Part shown: piece after piece, positions 7,779-13,950 of the stretch
Position numbering within the stretch: position 1 is the first letter of the stretch
How the letters are laid out: every line of letters begins with the position of its first letter
Source of the DNA: Alphaproteobacteria bacterium
GTDB taxonomy: Bacteria; Pseudomonadota; Alphaproteobacteria; Micavibrionales; UBA1664
Length of the DNA: 13,950 nucleotides
Direction of reading: 5' to 3'
NCBI GenBank assembly: GCA_018969935.1
Contig: JAGWXJ010000041.1
Span: 1-13,950, forward strand
The notes under the pieces: model-generated
What the model was told of the DNA's origin: nothing
Databases searched by the model: none
What the model saw: only the letters and a program-made list of their open reading frames with translations
Position numbers and translations under genes: made by a program

Positions 7779-8507
7779 ATGGGCGCAAATCAGCGTATTT
7801 ATTCACGGGGTGGGCTAGTCGCCATCTGGAAGCCGGGGGAAGCCCCCGATGTAGACGAGGTTCAGGTCCGCCAAAACTATGAGTCCGTATTTTATCCCGC
7901 ACTGGTAGCCGACCTCCGTCGCCTGCACACTGTTTTCGAAGAAACGGTCAGCAACGATACGTATTCCCGTTTCGATGCCTACATAACAGCCGTTTGCGAT
8001 TATAAGGGCATCATATCCAAATGCGCCTTGCCCGATATCAAACTGGCTGAAGATGCCATGCGCACCGCATTTTCGGATTATATGGCAGGGCGCCTGTACG
8101 GGCTTCGCCAGCGCCTCGTATCCAATGCCCATACTCTAGCTGAGGAAAATCTATCACCCGATGCACCGGATTATGCACAAAAACGCCTGCAAAGTGCGTC
8201 CTTCGACACAGGCATGGCCTTGCAGGAAACTGCCCAATCCCTTTTGACCGATGCGGGGCAGGCCCGCCTTTACCGCACCTTCATGCAAGGGCCGGCTGCC
8301 CTTGAAAAACTGCTTACCTACGATTGGCCCGCCGAAAGGAAGGCTGCCGATCTCGGCAATCTGCGGCGCGCCTATTACGATATCATTTCAGGGGCGCAAC
8401 TTGATGCCCGCGTCGACCACATCCAAAGGACCCGCAAGGACAAACCGCGCGAGGATGATATCGACGAAGCCCGCCGTATCGCCAACATCCGGTTGGTTGT
8501 CGGCTAA
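7779..8507 (+). CDS. Hypothetical protein, 242 residues, no recognised domain
   Basis: I do not recognise this protein. It has no signal peptide, membrane helix or nucleotide-binding motif. It reads as soluble and mainly helical, with long amphipathic stretches (about 28-60 and 85-120) and a highly charged tail (about 210-235, HIQRTRKDKPREDD region) that could contact nucleic acid or a partner protein. Two cysteines (Cys73, Cys82) are nine residues apart, with no other metal-site pattern. Base composition and codon choice resemble the neighbours, so recent transfer is not suggested. The ATG at 7779 has a weak AGGG about seven bases upstream. It is a single gene, divergent from the epimerase operon and ending one base from the convergent uvrD stop. 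The sustained open frame supports a real gene. Confidence 0.75.
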   Translation: MGANQRIYSRGGLVAIWKPGEAPDVDEVQVRQNYESVFYPALVADLRRLHTVFEETVSNDTYSRFDAYITAVCDYKGIISKCALPDIKLAEDAMRTAFSDYMAGRLYGLRQRLVSNAHTLAEENLSPDAPDYAQKRLQSASFDTGMALQETAQSLLTDAGQARLYRTFMQGPAALEKLLTYDWPAERKAADLGNLRRAYYDIISGAQLDARVDHIQRTRKDKPREDDIDEARRIANIRLVVG

Positions 8508-8508
8508 T

Positions 8509-10725
8509 CTAGTCTTCCTGCTTGCTGATAAAACTATCAAGCACGCGCTTGATGCCAAGGCCGTTGAATTTCACATCCAGCTTGTTGCCGTCCACATTCA
8601 CGACAGCGCCTTGCCCGAATTTTTCATGGAATACGCGGTCACCAACCGCTACCCCGCCTACAGATTTTCGCACAGGCACCGCAGCAGGCTTATAAGCCTC
8701 GGGTTTGATACCGGATGAATCCCAGTGCATGCTGCGCCCGCCGCCGTACAAACCCATATCCGAGGAAACTTCGATGTTTCCATCAGGCAGTTCCTCGATA
8801 AAACGCGAGGCGATGGCCGATGTCCAGTTGCCGTAAATGCGGCGGTTGCCCGCATGGCTGATAAACGCGCGCTTTTTAGCCCGCGTGATGCCCACATAGG
8901 CAAGCCTGCGTTCTTCCTCGAGGCCCGCAGTCCCGTTTTCATCCATGCTGCGCTGGGATGGGAATAACCCCTCCTCCCACCCCGGTAAAAACACGGTATC
9001 GAATTCAAGGCCCTTGGCGCCGTGCAGCGTCATCAAAGTAACCTTGGCCTCGTTGGAGGTTTCGGCATTCTCCATGACCAGCGAAACATGCTCAAGGAAC
9101 GTCGGCATGTTCTCGAACTCGGCCATGGCAGACACAAGCTCCCGCAGGTTTTCAACGCGGCCTTGCGCGTCAGGCGTTTTTTCAGCCTGCCACATGGCAA
9201 TATAACCGGACTCCTCAAGGATATTATGCGCAAGCTCGGGGTGCCGTGTAGTGGGCATAGCCGCCCGCCAGCGCGCAAAATCATCCATCAGGGCCTTCAG
9301 CGCGTCCTTGGCCTTGCCGCGCAATTCGTCGGTTTGCAGCAACTGCAAAATCGAATCGTGGAGCGATATGCCGCTGGCCCGCGCATGGGCATATAACCTT
9401 TCGACAGTCGTATCGCCGATACCGCGTTTGGGTACATTGATGATGCGTTCCAGCGCAAGGTCATCGGCTGGTTGCGATACCACGCGCAAATAGGCAAGCG
9501 CGTCACGGATCTCGGCTCGCTCATAAAAACGCGGACCGCCGATAACGCGGTACGGAACATTGAGCTTCAGGAATCGATCCTCGAATTCCCGCATCTGGAA
9601 ACCGGCACGCACCAACACGGCCATGCCGTCCAGCGGCACACCGCCCTTTTGCAGCATCTCGATTTTTTCGGCAGCCCAACGGGCCTCGGCCTCGCCGTCC
9701 CACAAGGCATGTACGGATACCTTGTCGCCCTCGGACCCCGCACTCCACAGGGTTTTTCCAAGGCGGCCAGTGTTGTTGGCAATCACGCCGCCTGCCGCCG
9801 CCAGTATATGGCCGGTGCTGCGGTAATTCTGCTCCAGCCTGATGATTTTCGCACCGGGGAAATCCTTCTCGAACCGCAGGATGTTGCCGACTTCCGCCCC
9901 CCGCCACCCGTAGATGGACTGGTCATCATCACCCACGCAGCAAATATTGCCTGTACCCTGCGCCAGCAAGCGTAGCCACATGTATTGCGCTACGTTGGTA
10001 TCTTGGTACTCATCCACCATGATGTACTTGAAGCGCTTGTGATACTGCTGCAGCACCGCCACATTTTTTGGGTCGCGCAAAATGGTAATCACGTGCAAAA
10101 GCAGGTCACCGAAATCACAGGCATTAAGTGTTTTAAGCCGTTCCTGATACCTGCGGTAAAGCAGCATGGCCTTGCCGCCTGCAAGGTCGCCTGCATCCCC
10201 TGCCTGTACCTGCTCGGGCGTCAGGCCCTTGTCTTTCCAGCGGCTGATAGCGGCAGAAAGCGTTTTGGGCGGGTTCTTTTTGGTGTCGATGTTCTCGCCT
10301 TCCATCAACTGCTTGATAACGCGCTGAACATCATCTTCATCAAGGATGGTAAAACTGGATGTGAGGCCCACAAGGTCGGCATGCTGGCGCAGCATCCGCG
10401 CGCAAAGGGCATGGAATGTCCCTAGCCACCAGCCTTCAACAGGCTGCCCGCCAAGTGTGGCCGATACGCGGGTTTTCATTTCCTGCGCGGCCTTGTTCGT
10501 AAATGTCACGGCCAGTATCTGCGATGGCCACGCCCGCCCCGTGCTTAAAATGTGCGCAAGGCGCGTGGTGAGGACGCGCGTTTTGCCCGTACCAGCACCG
10601 GCCAGCACAAGCACCGGCCCGTCAACGGTTTCAACGGCCTCGCGTTGGGGTGGGTTAAGGCCTGTAAGATATGCAGGATCCGCATGTTGGGATAGGGGCT
10701 GGTTCATACCCCCCGTTTTAAACAT
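8509..10725 (-). CDS. uvrD: ATP-dependent 3'-5' DNA helicase UvrD/PcrA
   Basis: This is a 738-residue SF1A helicase that unwinds DNA in nucleotide excision and mismatch repair and strips proteins from DNA. The motifs are complete: Q-motif LNPPQREAV (23-31), Walker A GAGTGKT (43-49), TFTNKAA (74-80), DEYQDT (238-243), GDDDQSIYGWRGA (265-277), QNYRS (299-303), TLHGAKGLEFD (566-576) and ERRLAYVGITRAKK (605-618). The C-terminal domain (about 693-738, VGDRVFHEKFGQGAVV) is the Tudor-like RNA-polymerase-binding module of PcrA/UvrD, preceded by a flexible linker. The ATG at 10725 is used, with AGGA about 12 bases upstream. A second in-frame ATG at 10707 (MNQPLS) is a possible alternative. It lies 25 bases after pyrC on the same strand and probably shares its transcript. 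Confidence 0.96.
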   Translation of the reverse strand: MFKTGGMNQPLSQHADPAYLTGLNPPQREAVETVDGPVLVLAGAGTGKTRVLTTRLAHILSTGRAWPSQILAVTFTNKAAQEMKTRVSATLGGQPVEGWWLGTFHALCARMLRQHADLVGLTSSFTILDEDDVQRVIKQLMEGENIDTKKNPPKTLSAAISRWKDKGLTPEQVQAGDAGDLAGGKAMLLYRRYQERLKTLNACDFGDLLLHVITILRDPKNVAVLQQYHKRFKYIMVDEYQDTNVAQYMWLRLLAQGTGNICCVGDDDQSIYGWRGAEVGNILRFEKDFPGAKIIRLEQNYRSTGHILAAAGGVIANNTGRLGKTLWSAGSEGDKVSVHALWDGEAEARWAAEKIEMLQKGGVPLDGMAVLVRAGFQMREFEDRFLKLNVPYRVIGGPRFYERAEIRDALAYLRVVSQPADDLALERIINVPKRGIGDTTVERLYAHARASGISLHDSILQLLQTDELRGKAKDALKALMDDFARWRAAMPTTRHPELAHNILEESGYIAMWQAEKTPDAQGRVENLRELVSAMAEFENMPTFLEHVSLVMENAETSNEAKVTLMTLHGAKGLEFDTVFLPGWEEGLFPSQRSMDENGTAGLEEERRLAYVGITRAKKRAFISHAGNRRIYGNWTSAIASRFIEELPDGNIEVSSDMGLYGGGRSMHWDSSGIKPEAYKPAAVPVRKSVGGVAVGDRVFHEKFGQGAVVNVDGNKLDVKFNGLGIKRVLDSFISKQED

Positions 10726-10750
10726 AGCGATACAGATTTCCTAGAGCGTT

Positions 10751-12055
10751 TTAAGAAGCCGTATGTACAGCGCGGCCATCGGCGAATTTTACAACGCCGC
10801 CAACGATCGTTTTAACGGCGCGGCCCACAAGCGTCTTGCCGTCAAATACGCAGTTTTTACCCTTGGACAGGGATTTTTTGGCATCCACAACCCACTTCGC
10901 CTTTACATCGAAAATGGCGATATCGGCATCCGCGCCAACACTCAGGGTGCCCTTGTTGATACGCACGATTTTGGCAGGCTCAACGGTCATCTTGGATATG
11001 CCTTTGGCAAGGCTGATATGCCCGGCCTCCACCAGATACGTGTTCATCACGGCAAAGCTTGTCTCAAGGCCGGTTGAACCAAACGCCGCATCGATAAACG
11101 GCTCCAGTTTTTCAGGCTCGATGTGCGGCGCGTGATCCGTCGTAAAAGCATCAAATGTATCATCCTTGATACCTGCGATAATCGCATCGATATGCTCGCG
11201 GCTACGTAGCGGCGGGTACATTTTGGCATTGGTGTTGTAACCAAAACATTCCTCATCGCTCAAGGCGAAGTGCTGCACCGATACTTCTGCGGTAATATTT
11301 TTGGCACCCGCTTTTTTGGCGGCCCTGATGGCTTCCGTGGCGCCTTTGGTGGAGTTGTGCAGCAGGTGCAAACGCGCACCCGTGTTTTGCGCCAGCATCA
11401 AGTTCTTGCATACGGCAAGGTCTTCGGCAGCAGCTGGCGTTGCAGGCAAGCCAAGCTGGGTGGATACCCAGCCTTCGTGCATCACGCCGCCATCAGTAAG
11501 GTTATTCACCTCGCAGTGGCTCATCAGCAGAATATCACAGGTTTTGGTGTACTGGAGGGCACGGCGCAAAAGCCCTTCGTCTTGTACGTCAACGCCGTCA
11601 TCGGTTACGGCAACAGCACCGGCGTTTTTGAGTTCATTAATTTCGGCAAGCTCATGGCCCGCCTCGCCCTTGGTAATCGCGCCAGTCGGGTACACGTTAA
11701 TAAGGTTGAGCTCCCGTGCGCGCTTGATAACAAACTCGATAACCGTCTGGTTATCGGCCACAGGGCGCGTGTTGGGCATGGCCACAATGCTGGTAACACC
11801 GCCCGCAAGCGCGGCCCACGATGCTGTTTCAATTGTCTCTTTATCTTCACGGCCCGGCTCGCGTACATGCACCTGCAGGTCAATCAGCCCAGGTGTTACA
11901 ACAAGCCCCTTGGCATCGATTGTATCATCCGCCTTGTCCTTGATGCCTGAAGCCACTTTGGCAATTTTGCCATCAGCCACCAGCACATCCATCTCACCGT
12001 CAATGCCGTTGGCGGGGTCAATCACATGGCCGTTTTTAATCAGTAGCGTGGTCAT
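10751..12055 (-). CDS. pyrC: Dihydroorotase (class I type), one metal-ligand His replaced by Gln
   Basis: Dihydroorotase cyclises N-carbamoyl-aspartate to dihydroorotate, the third step of UMP synthesis. The 434-residue protein has the amidohydrolase metal centre: DLQVHVREPG (59-68, normally HxH, here Gln61-x-His63), TDDG (Asp153), SHCE (His180), LLHNST (His233) and TTDHAPH (Asp307). Substrate-binding Arg65 and Asn95 (MPNT) are present. The start is the ATG at 12053-12055, which overlaps the pyrB stop as ATGA; an upstream in-frame GTG at 12106 lies inside pyrB and would add 17 unlikely residues. The gene sits directly after pyrB, and in several bacteria the two enzymes form a complex. Because only one ligand differs it is probably an active enzyme. 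A PyrX-like structural role for PyrB is the alternative. Confidence 0.92.
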   Translation of the reverse strand: MTTLLIKNGHVIDPANGIDGEMDVLVADGKIAKVASGIKDKADDTIDAKGLVVTPGLIDLQVHVREPGREDKETIETASWAALAGGVTSIVAMPNTRPVADNQTVIEFVIKRARELNLINVYPTGAITKGEAGHELAEINELKNAGAVAVTDDGVDVQDEGLLRRALQYTKTCDILLMSHCEVNNLTDGGVMHEGWVSTQLGLPATPAAAEDLAVCKNLMLAQNTGARLHLLHNSTKGATEAIRAAKKAGAKNITAEVSVQHFALSDEECFGYNTNAKMYPPLRSREHIDAIIAGIKDDTFDAFTTDHAPHIEPEKLEPFIDAAFGSTGLETSFAVMNTYLVEAGHISLAKGISKMTVEPAKIVRINKGTLSVGADADIAIFDVKAKWVVDAKKSLSKGKNCVFDGKTLVGRAVKTIVGGVVKFADGRAVHTAS

Positions 12056-13047
12056 TTGCGCACCATCGATTTCTTGCGCCCATCCATACGGTTGGCCATC
12101 AGCCACAGCAGAGCCTTGCGCACCGCCATGCCATTTTCAACCTGCCGCAGAATGTGGGAACGTTCGTCAACGCTCACAAGGGCCGAGTGCACATCGATAT
12201 CGCGGCGCACAGGGCCGGGGTGCATCAAAATCACATTGGGCTTCGCCATATCAAGACGTTTTTTGCTGATACCGTACATCTTGGAATATTCGCGCAGAGT
12301 GGGGATAAACCCGTTGGCGCCACGCTCTTCCTGCACCCGCAAGGCATAAACCACATCGGCACCTGCCAGCGCTTCTTCAACCTTGTGGTGCATCGTAATC
12401 CCGAATTTTTCGACATGCGCGGGGAGGAAGGTTTCAGGCGCAGCCACGCGCACTGTTGCACCAAGCTTTTTAAGCAGGCGGACGAGAGAACCAAATACGC
12501 GGGAATGCATGATATCGCCCACAATGGTGACCGTTTTACCCTTGAGGTCCTTGCCGCCGCAGTGGTCCAGCATCGTCAGCACATCAAGTAGGCCCTGTGT
12601 GGGGTGCTCGTGCCAGCCGTCACCGGCATTGATGATGCTGGCATTGACATGGCGGGCCAAAACCTCGGGTACGCCAGCTTCCTTGGCGCGCACCACAATC
12701 ACTTTAAGGTTGTAGGCATCCAGCGTTTCGGCGGTATCAAGGTAGCTCTCGCCCTTTTTGGTAGAACTATTTGCCGAGCCGACATTGCTCGTATCCATGG
12801 AAAGCTGCTTGGCCGATAGGTCAAAGCTCGACATGGTGCGGGTAGACGCCTCGAAGAAGCAGTTCACCATGCTGCACCCTTTGTTGAATGCAAACTTATA
12901 GGTGCCGTGTTTACGGAACCCGCGCGCGACATCCAGTATTATATCTAGGTCGGCAGCTGTAATTTGTTCGGCAGAATGGAGATCGAAAAAGCTGACATCG
13001 CGTCCGGCGCGTATTTCTATCAGGTCTTTTTCAGTGGCATCACTCAT
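12052..13047 (-). CDS. pyrB: Aspartate carbamoyltransferase catalytic subunit
   Basis: PyrB condenses carbamoyl phosphate with aspartate, the committed step of pyrimidine synthesis in the cytoplasm. The 331-residue product carries the transcarbamylase motifs: STRT (68-71) for carbamoyl phosphate, the SSTKKGES loop (94-101), HPTQ (148-151), VGD..HSR (176-183), RVQEER (237-242) and HPGPVRR (276-282). The RVQEER and HPGPVRR motifs are aspartate- rather than ornithine-type. I use the ATG at 13045-13047; an in-frame TTG 18 bases upstream is possible and neither has a clear Shine-Dalgarno. It is the first gene of pyrB-pyrC-uvrD, with its stop overlapping pyrC as ATGA. No pyrI regulatory chain is visible, so it is probably controlled through the PyrC partner or by transcription. 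Confidence 0.96.
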   Translation of the reverse strand: MSDATEKDLIEIRAGRDVSFFDLHSAEQITAADLDIILDVARGFRKHGTYKFAFNKGCSMVNCFFEASTRTMSSFDLSAKQLSMDTSNVGSANSSTKKGESYLDTAETLDAYNLKVIVVRAKEAGVPEVLARHVNASIINAGDGWHEHPTQGLLDVLTMLDHCGGKDLKGKTVTIVGDIMHSRVFGSLVRLLKKLGATVRVAAPETFLPAHVEKFGITMHHKVEEALAGADVVYALRVQEERGANGFIPTLREYSKMYGISKKRLDMAKPNVILMHPGPVRRDIDVHSALVSVDERSHILRQVENGMAVRKALLWLMANRMDGRKKSMVRK

Positions 13048-13164
13048 GAGGGCGCATACTGTCAAAGTTTTGTCATGTCCGCAACAACTCCCCTTTTCAT
13101 CAACCCCTAAATCTATGATAGGCTTTCAAAGTTGGCGGTTCTCGTTGACATATTGAGGCATCCT
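13048..13164. promoter_or_regulatory. Divergent intergenic region between pyrB and the DUF2726-like gene
   Basis: This 117-base gap separates two divergent genes and should contain both promoters. TATGAT (13114-13119) is a good -10 for the plus strand, but no well-spaced -35 is seen; TTTTCA at 13094-13099 is only 14 bases away. No clear minus-strand promoter, attenuator hairpin or operator palindrome for pyrB could be recognised by eye. GAGG (13155-13158) is the probable ribosome-binding site for the TTG start at 13165. Confidence 0.3.
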
Positions 13165-13656
13165 TTGGATAAAACATCGCTCCTTTACCTAGCCATAGGC
13201 GTTGGCGTGACCAGCTTTTTTGCCATTTTGGCAATTCTGGCATCCAGCAAGAAGCCCGTTTACCGGAAAAAAGGCCAGCTTTTGCTGGTTAACGAGCAGC
13301 GCTTTCTGACTGCTGCATTACAGGCCCTGCCGCCTGATATCCTGCTTACTTTCAAGGTCCGCCTCATCGATATCGTATCAAGCCGCAACGCCTCCAACGG
13401 CAAGAACCTTGAGGCTGAGCTATCTGATTACGTCGTCGACTTCCTTCTTGTCGATCGCCATAACACCGAGCCCAGACTTTGCATCGAGATGATTATGGAA
13501 GGCCGTGATTCAGCGGCGAACTCTATGGTAGGCAGGGCCCTGCGCCGTGCGGGCATACCGCATCTAAAATTGCCCTTGGTTCGTTTCTACGATCCTATCC
13601 GTCTGCGCCAGCTATTCCTTGGCGCCATGAGTAATGACACCGCCAAGGATGTCTAA
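13165..13656 (+). CDS. Membrane-anchored DUF2726-like protein
   Basis: This 163-residue protein has one N-terminal membrane helix (about 6-26, LLYLAIGVGVTSFFAILAIL), a short basic segment (KKPVYRKKG) and a cytoplasmic domain resembling DUF2726. Matching features are an N-terminal F-x-x-A-L helix (47-55), VRLIDIV (65-71), VVDFLLVD (90-97), LCIEM (105-109) and ALRRAGIPHLKLPL (125-138). I recall DUF2726 as a restriction-endonuclease-like fold. Here Asp92 and Glu108 are kept, but no lysine follows the Glu, so nuclease activity is doubtful. The start is a TTG with GAGG six bases upstream; an in-frame TTG at 13132 with a weaker site would add 11 residues. It is alone, divergent from pyrB. The function is unknown. 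Confidence 0.72.
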   Translation: MDKTSLLYLAIGVGVTSFFAILAILASSKKPVYRKKGQLLLVNEQRFLTAALQALPPDILLTFKVRLIDIVSSRNASNGKNLEAELSDYVVDFLLVDRHNTEPRLCIEMIMEGRDSAANSMVGRALRRAGIPHLKLPLVRFYDPIRLRQLFLGAMSNDTAKDV

Positions 13657-13659
13657 TAT

Positions 13660-13679
13660 ATCAAGTTTATCAACTTGAT
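13660..13679. terminator. Inverted repeat between convergent genes, possible weak bidirectional terminator
   Basis: A perfect 8-base inverted repeat, ATCAAGTT (13660-13667) and AACTTGAT (13672-13679), encloses a 4-base loop. It nearly fills the 23-base gap between the stops of two convergent genes, which favours a transcription-ending role. The stem is AT-rich (two G-C pairs) and no long U-run follows on either strand, so it would be weak. Confidence 0.4.
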
Positions 13680-13950
13680 TTACACTATATGGCTGTAATG
13701 AAATAGATTTTCCCATTTTTGGGTCATTGCAGGGTCTGGCATCTGGTCAGTTCGACCAGTAACACGGAAAGGCATGAGCGCTTTACCGGCCCGGAGGCCA
13801 GCAGCCACCCAATCAACCCCTTGATTTACAATATAAGTATCATCAAAACGGGTGCCAGAAATGGCATCCTCTATCCATAGCGCGGGTGCTGGCCAGTTTA
13901 CTTTGCAACTTTCTATGCGGGCAGCATCGATTGTTTCAGGGTCAATCCCG
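13680..13950 (-). CDS. Unidentified protein, C-terminal 89 residues, partial at right edge
   Basis: An open frame enters from the right edge (first full codon at 13947-13949) and ends at TAA (13680-13682), giving 89 residues without an interruption. The start lies outside the window. The visible part has aromatic and acidic patches (NWPAPALWIEDAISG, FDDTYIVNQGVDWV) and ends in WENLFHYSHIV. I see no signal, membrane helix or catalytic motif and do not recognise a family. The sequence looks somewhat more AT-rich than the genes to its left, judged by eye, which could mean different ancestry. It converges on the DUF2726-like gene across a 23-base hairpin gap. That it is a real gene is likely but not certain. 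Confidence 0.6.
   Translation of the reverse strand, partial: GIDPETIDAARIESCKVNWPAPALWIEDAISGTRFDDTYIVNQGVDWVAAGLRAGKALMPFRVTGRTDQMPDPAMTQKWENLFHYSHIV

Noticed and set aside
12056..12106. Extended pyrC start at the GTG 12104-12106, adding 17 residues.
   Set aside because: The extension lies wholly within pyrB, whereas the ATG at 12055 overlaps the pyrB stop as ATGA and gives a normal N-terminus for the family.
13040..13076. Two tiny reading frames upstream of pyrB on the minus strand (4 codons at 13076-13062 and 5 codons at 13057-13040), suggestive of a leader peptide.
   Set aside because: Neither has a ribosome-binding site or a following attenuator hairpin, and frames this short arise readily by chance.
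13145..13173. Perfect TTGACA (-35) at 13145-13150 with GATAAA near 13168 as a plus-strand promoter.
   Set aside because: It would begin transcription inside the coding region just after the likely start, and the -10 is poor.
1..13950. A defence island, CRISPR array, toxin-antitoxin pair, phage or transposon module.
   Set aside because: No direct-repeat array, transposase, integrase, tRNA boundary or paired small genes are seen; AddAB and UvrD here are ordinary housekeeping repair enzymes.

Overview
The window looks like a piece of an alphaproteobacterial chromosome. It carries an addB-addA-trxA run, which is characteristic of that class, followed by housekeeping genes whose protein sequences read as alphaproteobacterial. 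I cannot place it below class. Coding density is very high. No stretch over 300 bases lacks a gene, and no tRNA, rRNA, CRISPR array, insertion sequence or prophage module is visible.

Layout, left to right. (1) Positions 1-3915, plus strand: the 3' end of addB, addA (start and stop overlap as ATGA) and trxA. AddAB is the helicase-nuclease that processes double-strand DNA breaks for RecA. Thioredoxin is the general thiol reductant and probably has its own promoter. (2) Positions 3912-7705, minus strand: a four-gene operon read right to left. It encodes an NDUFA9-like NAD(P)-binding epimerase-family protein, a SurA-type periplasmic chaperone, the 16S rRNA dimethyltransferase RsmA and a short-chain dehydrogenase. 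Every junction overlaps by 4 or 8 bases, which suggests translational coupling. (3) Positions 7779-8507, plus strand: one unidentified 242-residue protein, divergent from the epimerase operon. (4) Positions 8509-13047, minus strand: pyrB, pyrC and a UvrD/PcrA helicase. PyrB and PyrC catalyse consecutive steps of UMP synthesis and their genes overlap by ATGA; uvrD follows after 25 bases. (5) Positions 13165-13656, plus strand: a small membrane-anchored DUF2726-like protein, divergent from pyrB. (6) Positions 13680-13950, minus strand: the C-terminal 89 residues of an unidentified protein running off the right edge.

The three convergent junctions are extremely tight. trxA and the dehydrogenase gene share the palindrome CTAG in their stop codons. 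The unidentified gene and uvrD are one base apart. The DUF2726-like gene and the edge fragment are separated by 23 bases, most of which form an inverted repeat.

I found no convincing new multi-gene system. The points most worth following are a dihydroorotase with Gln in place of the first metal-binding His, a SurA whose single recognisable parvulin domain lacks the usual active-site histidines, a surA-rsmA junction without pdxA, and the unidentified proteins at 7779-8507 and 13680-13950.
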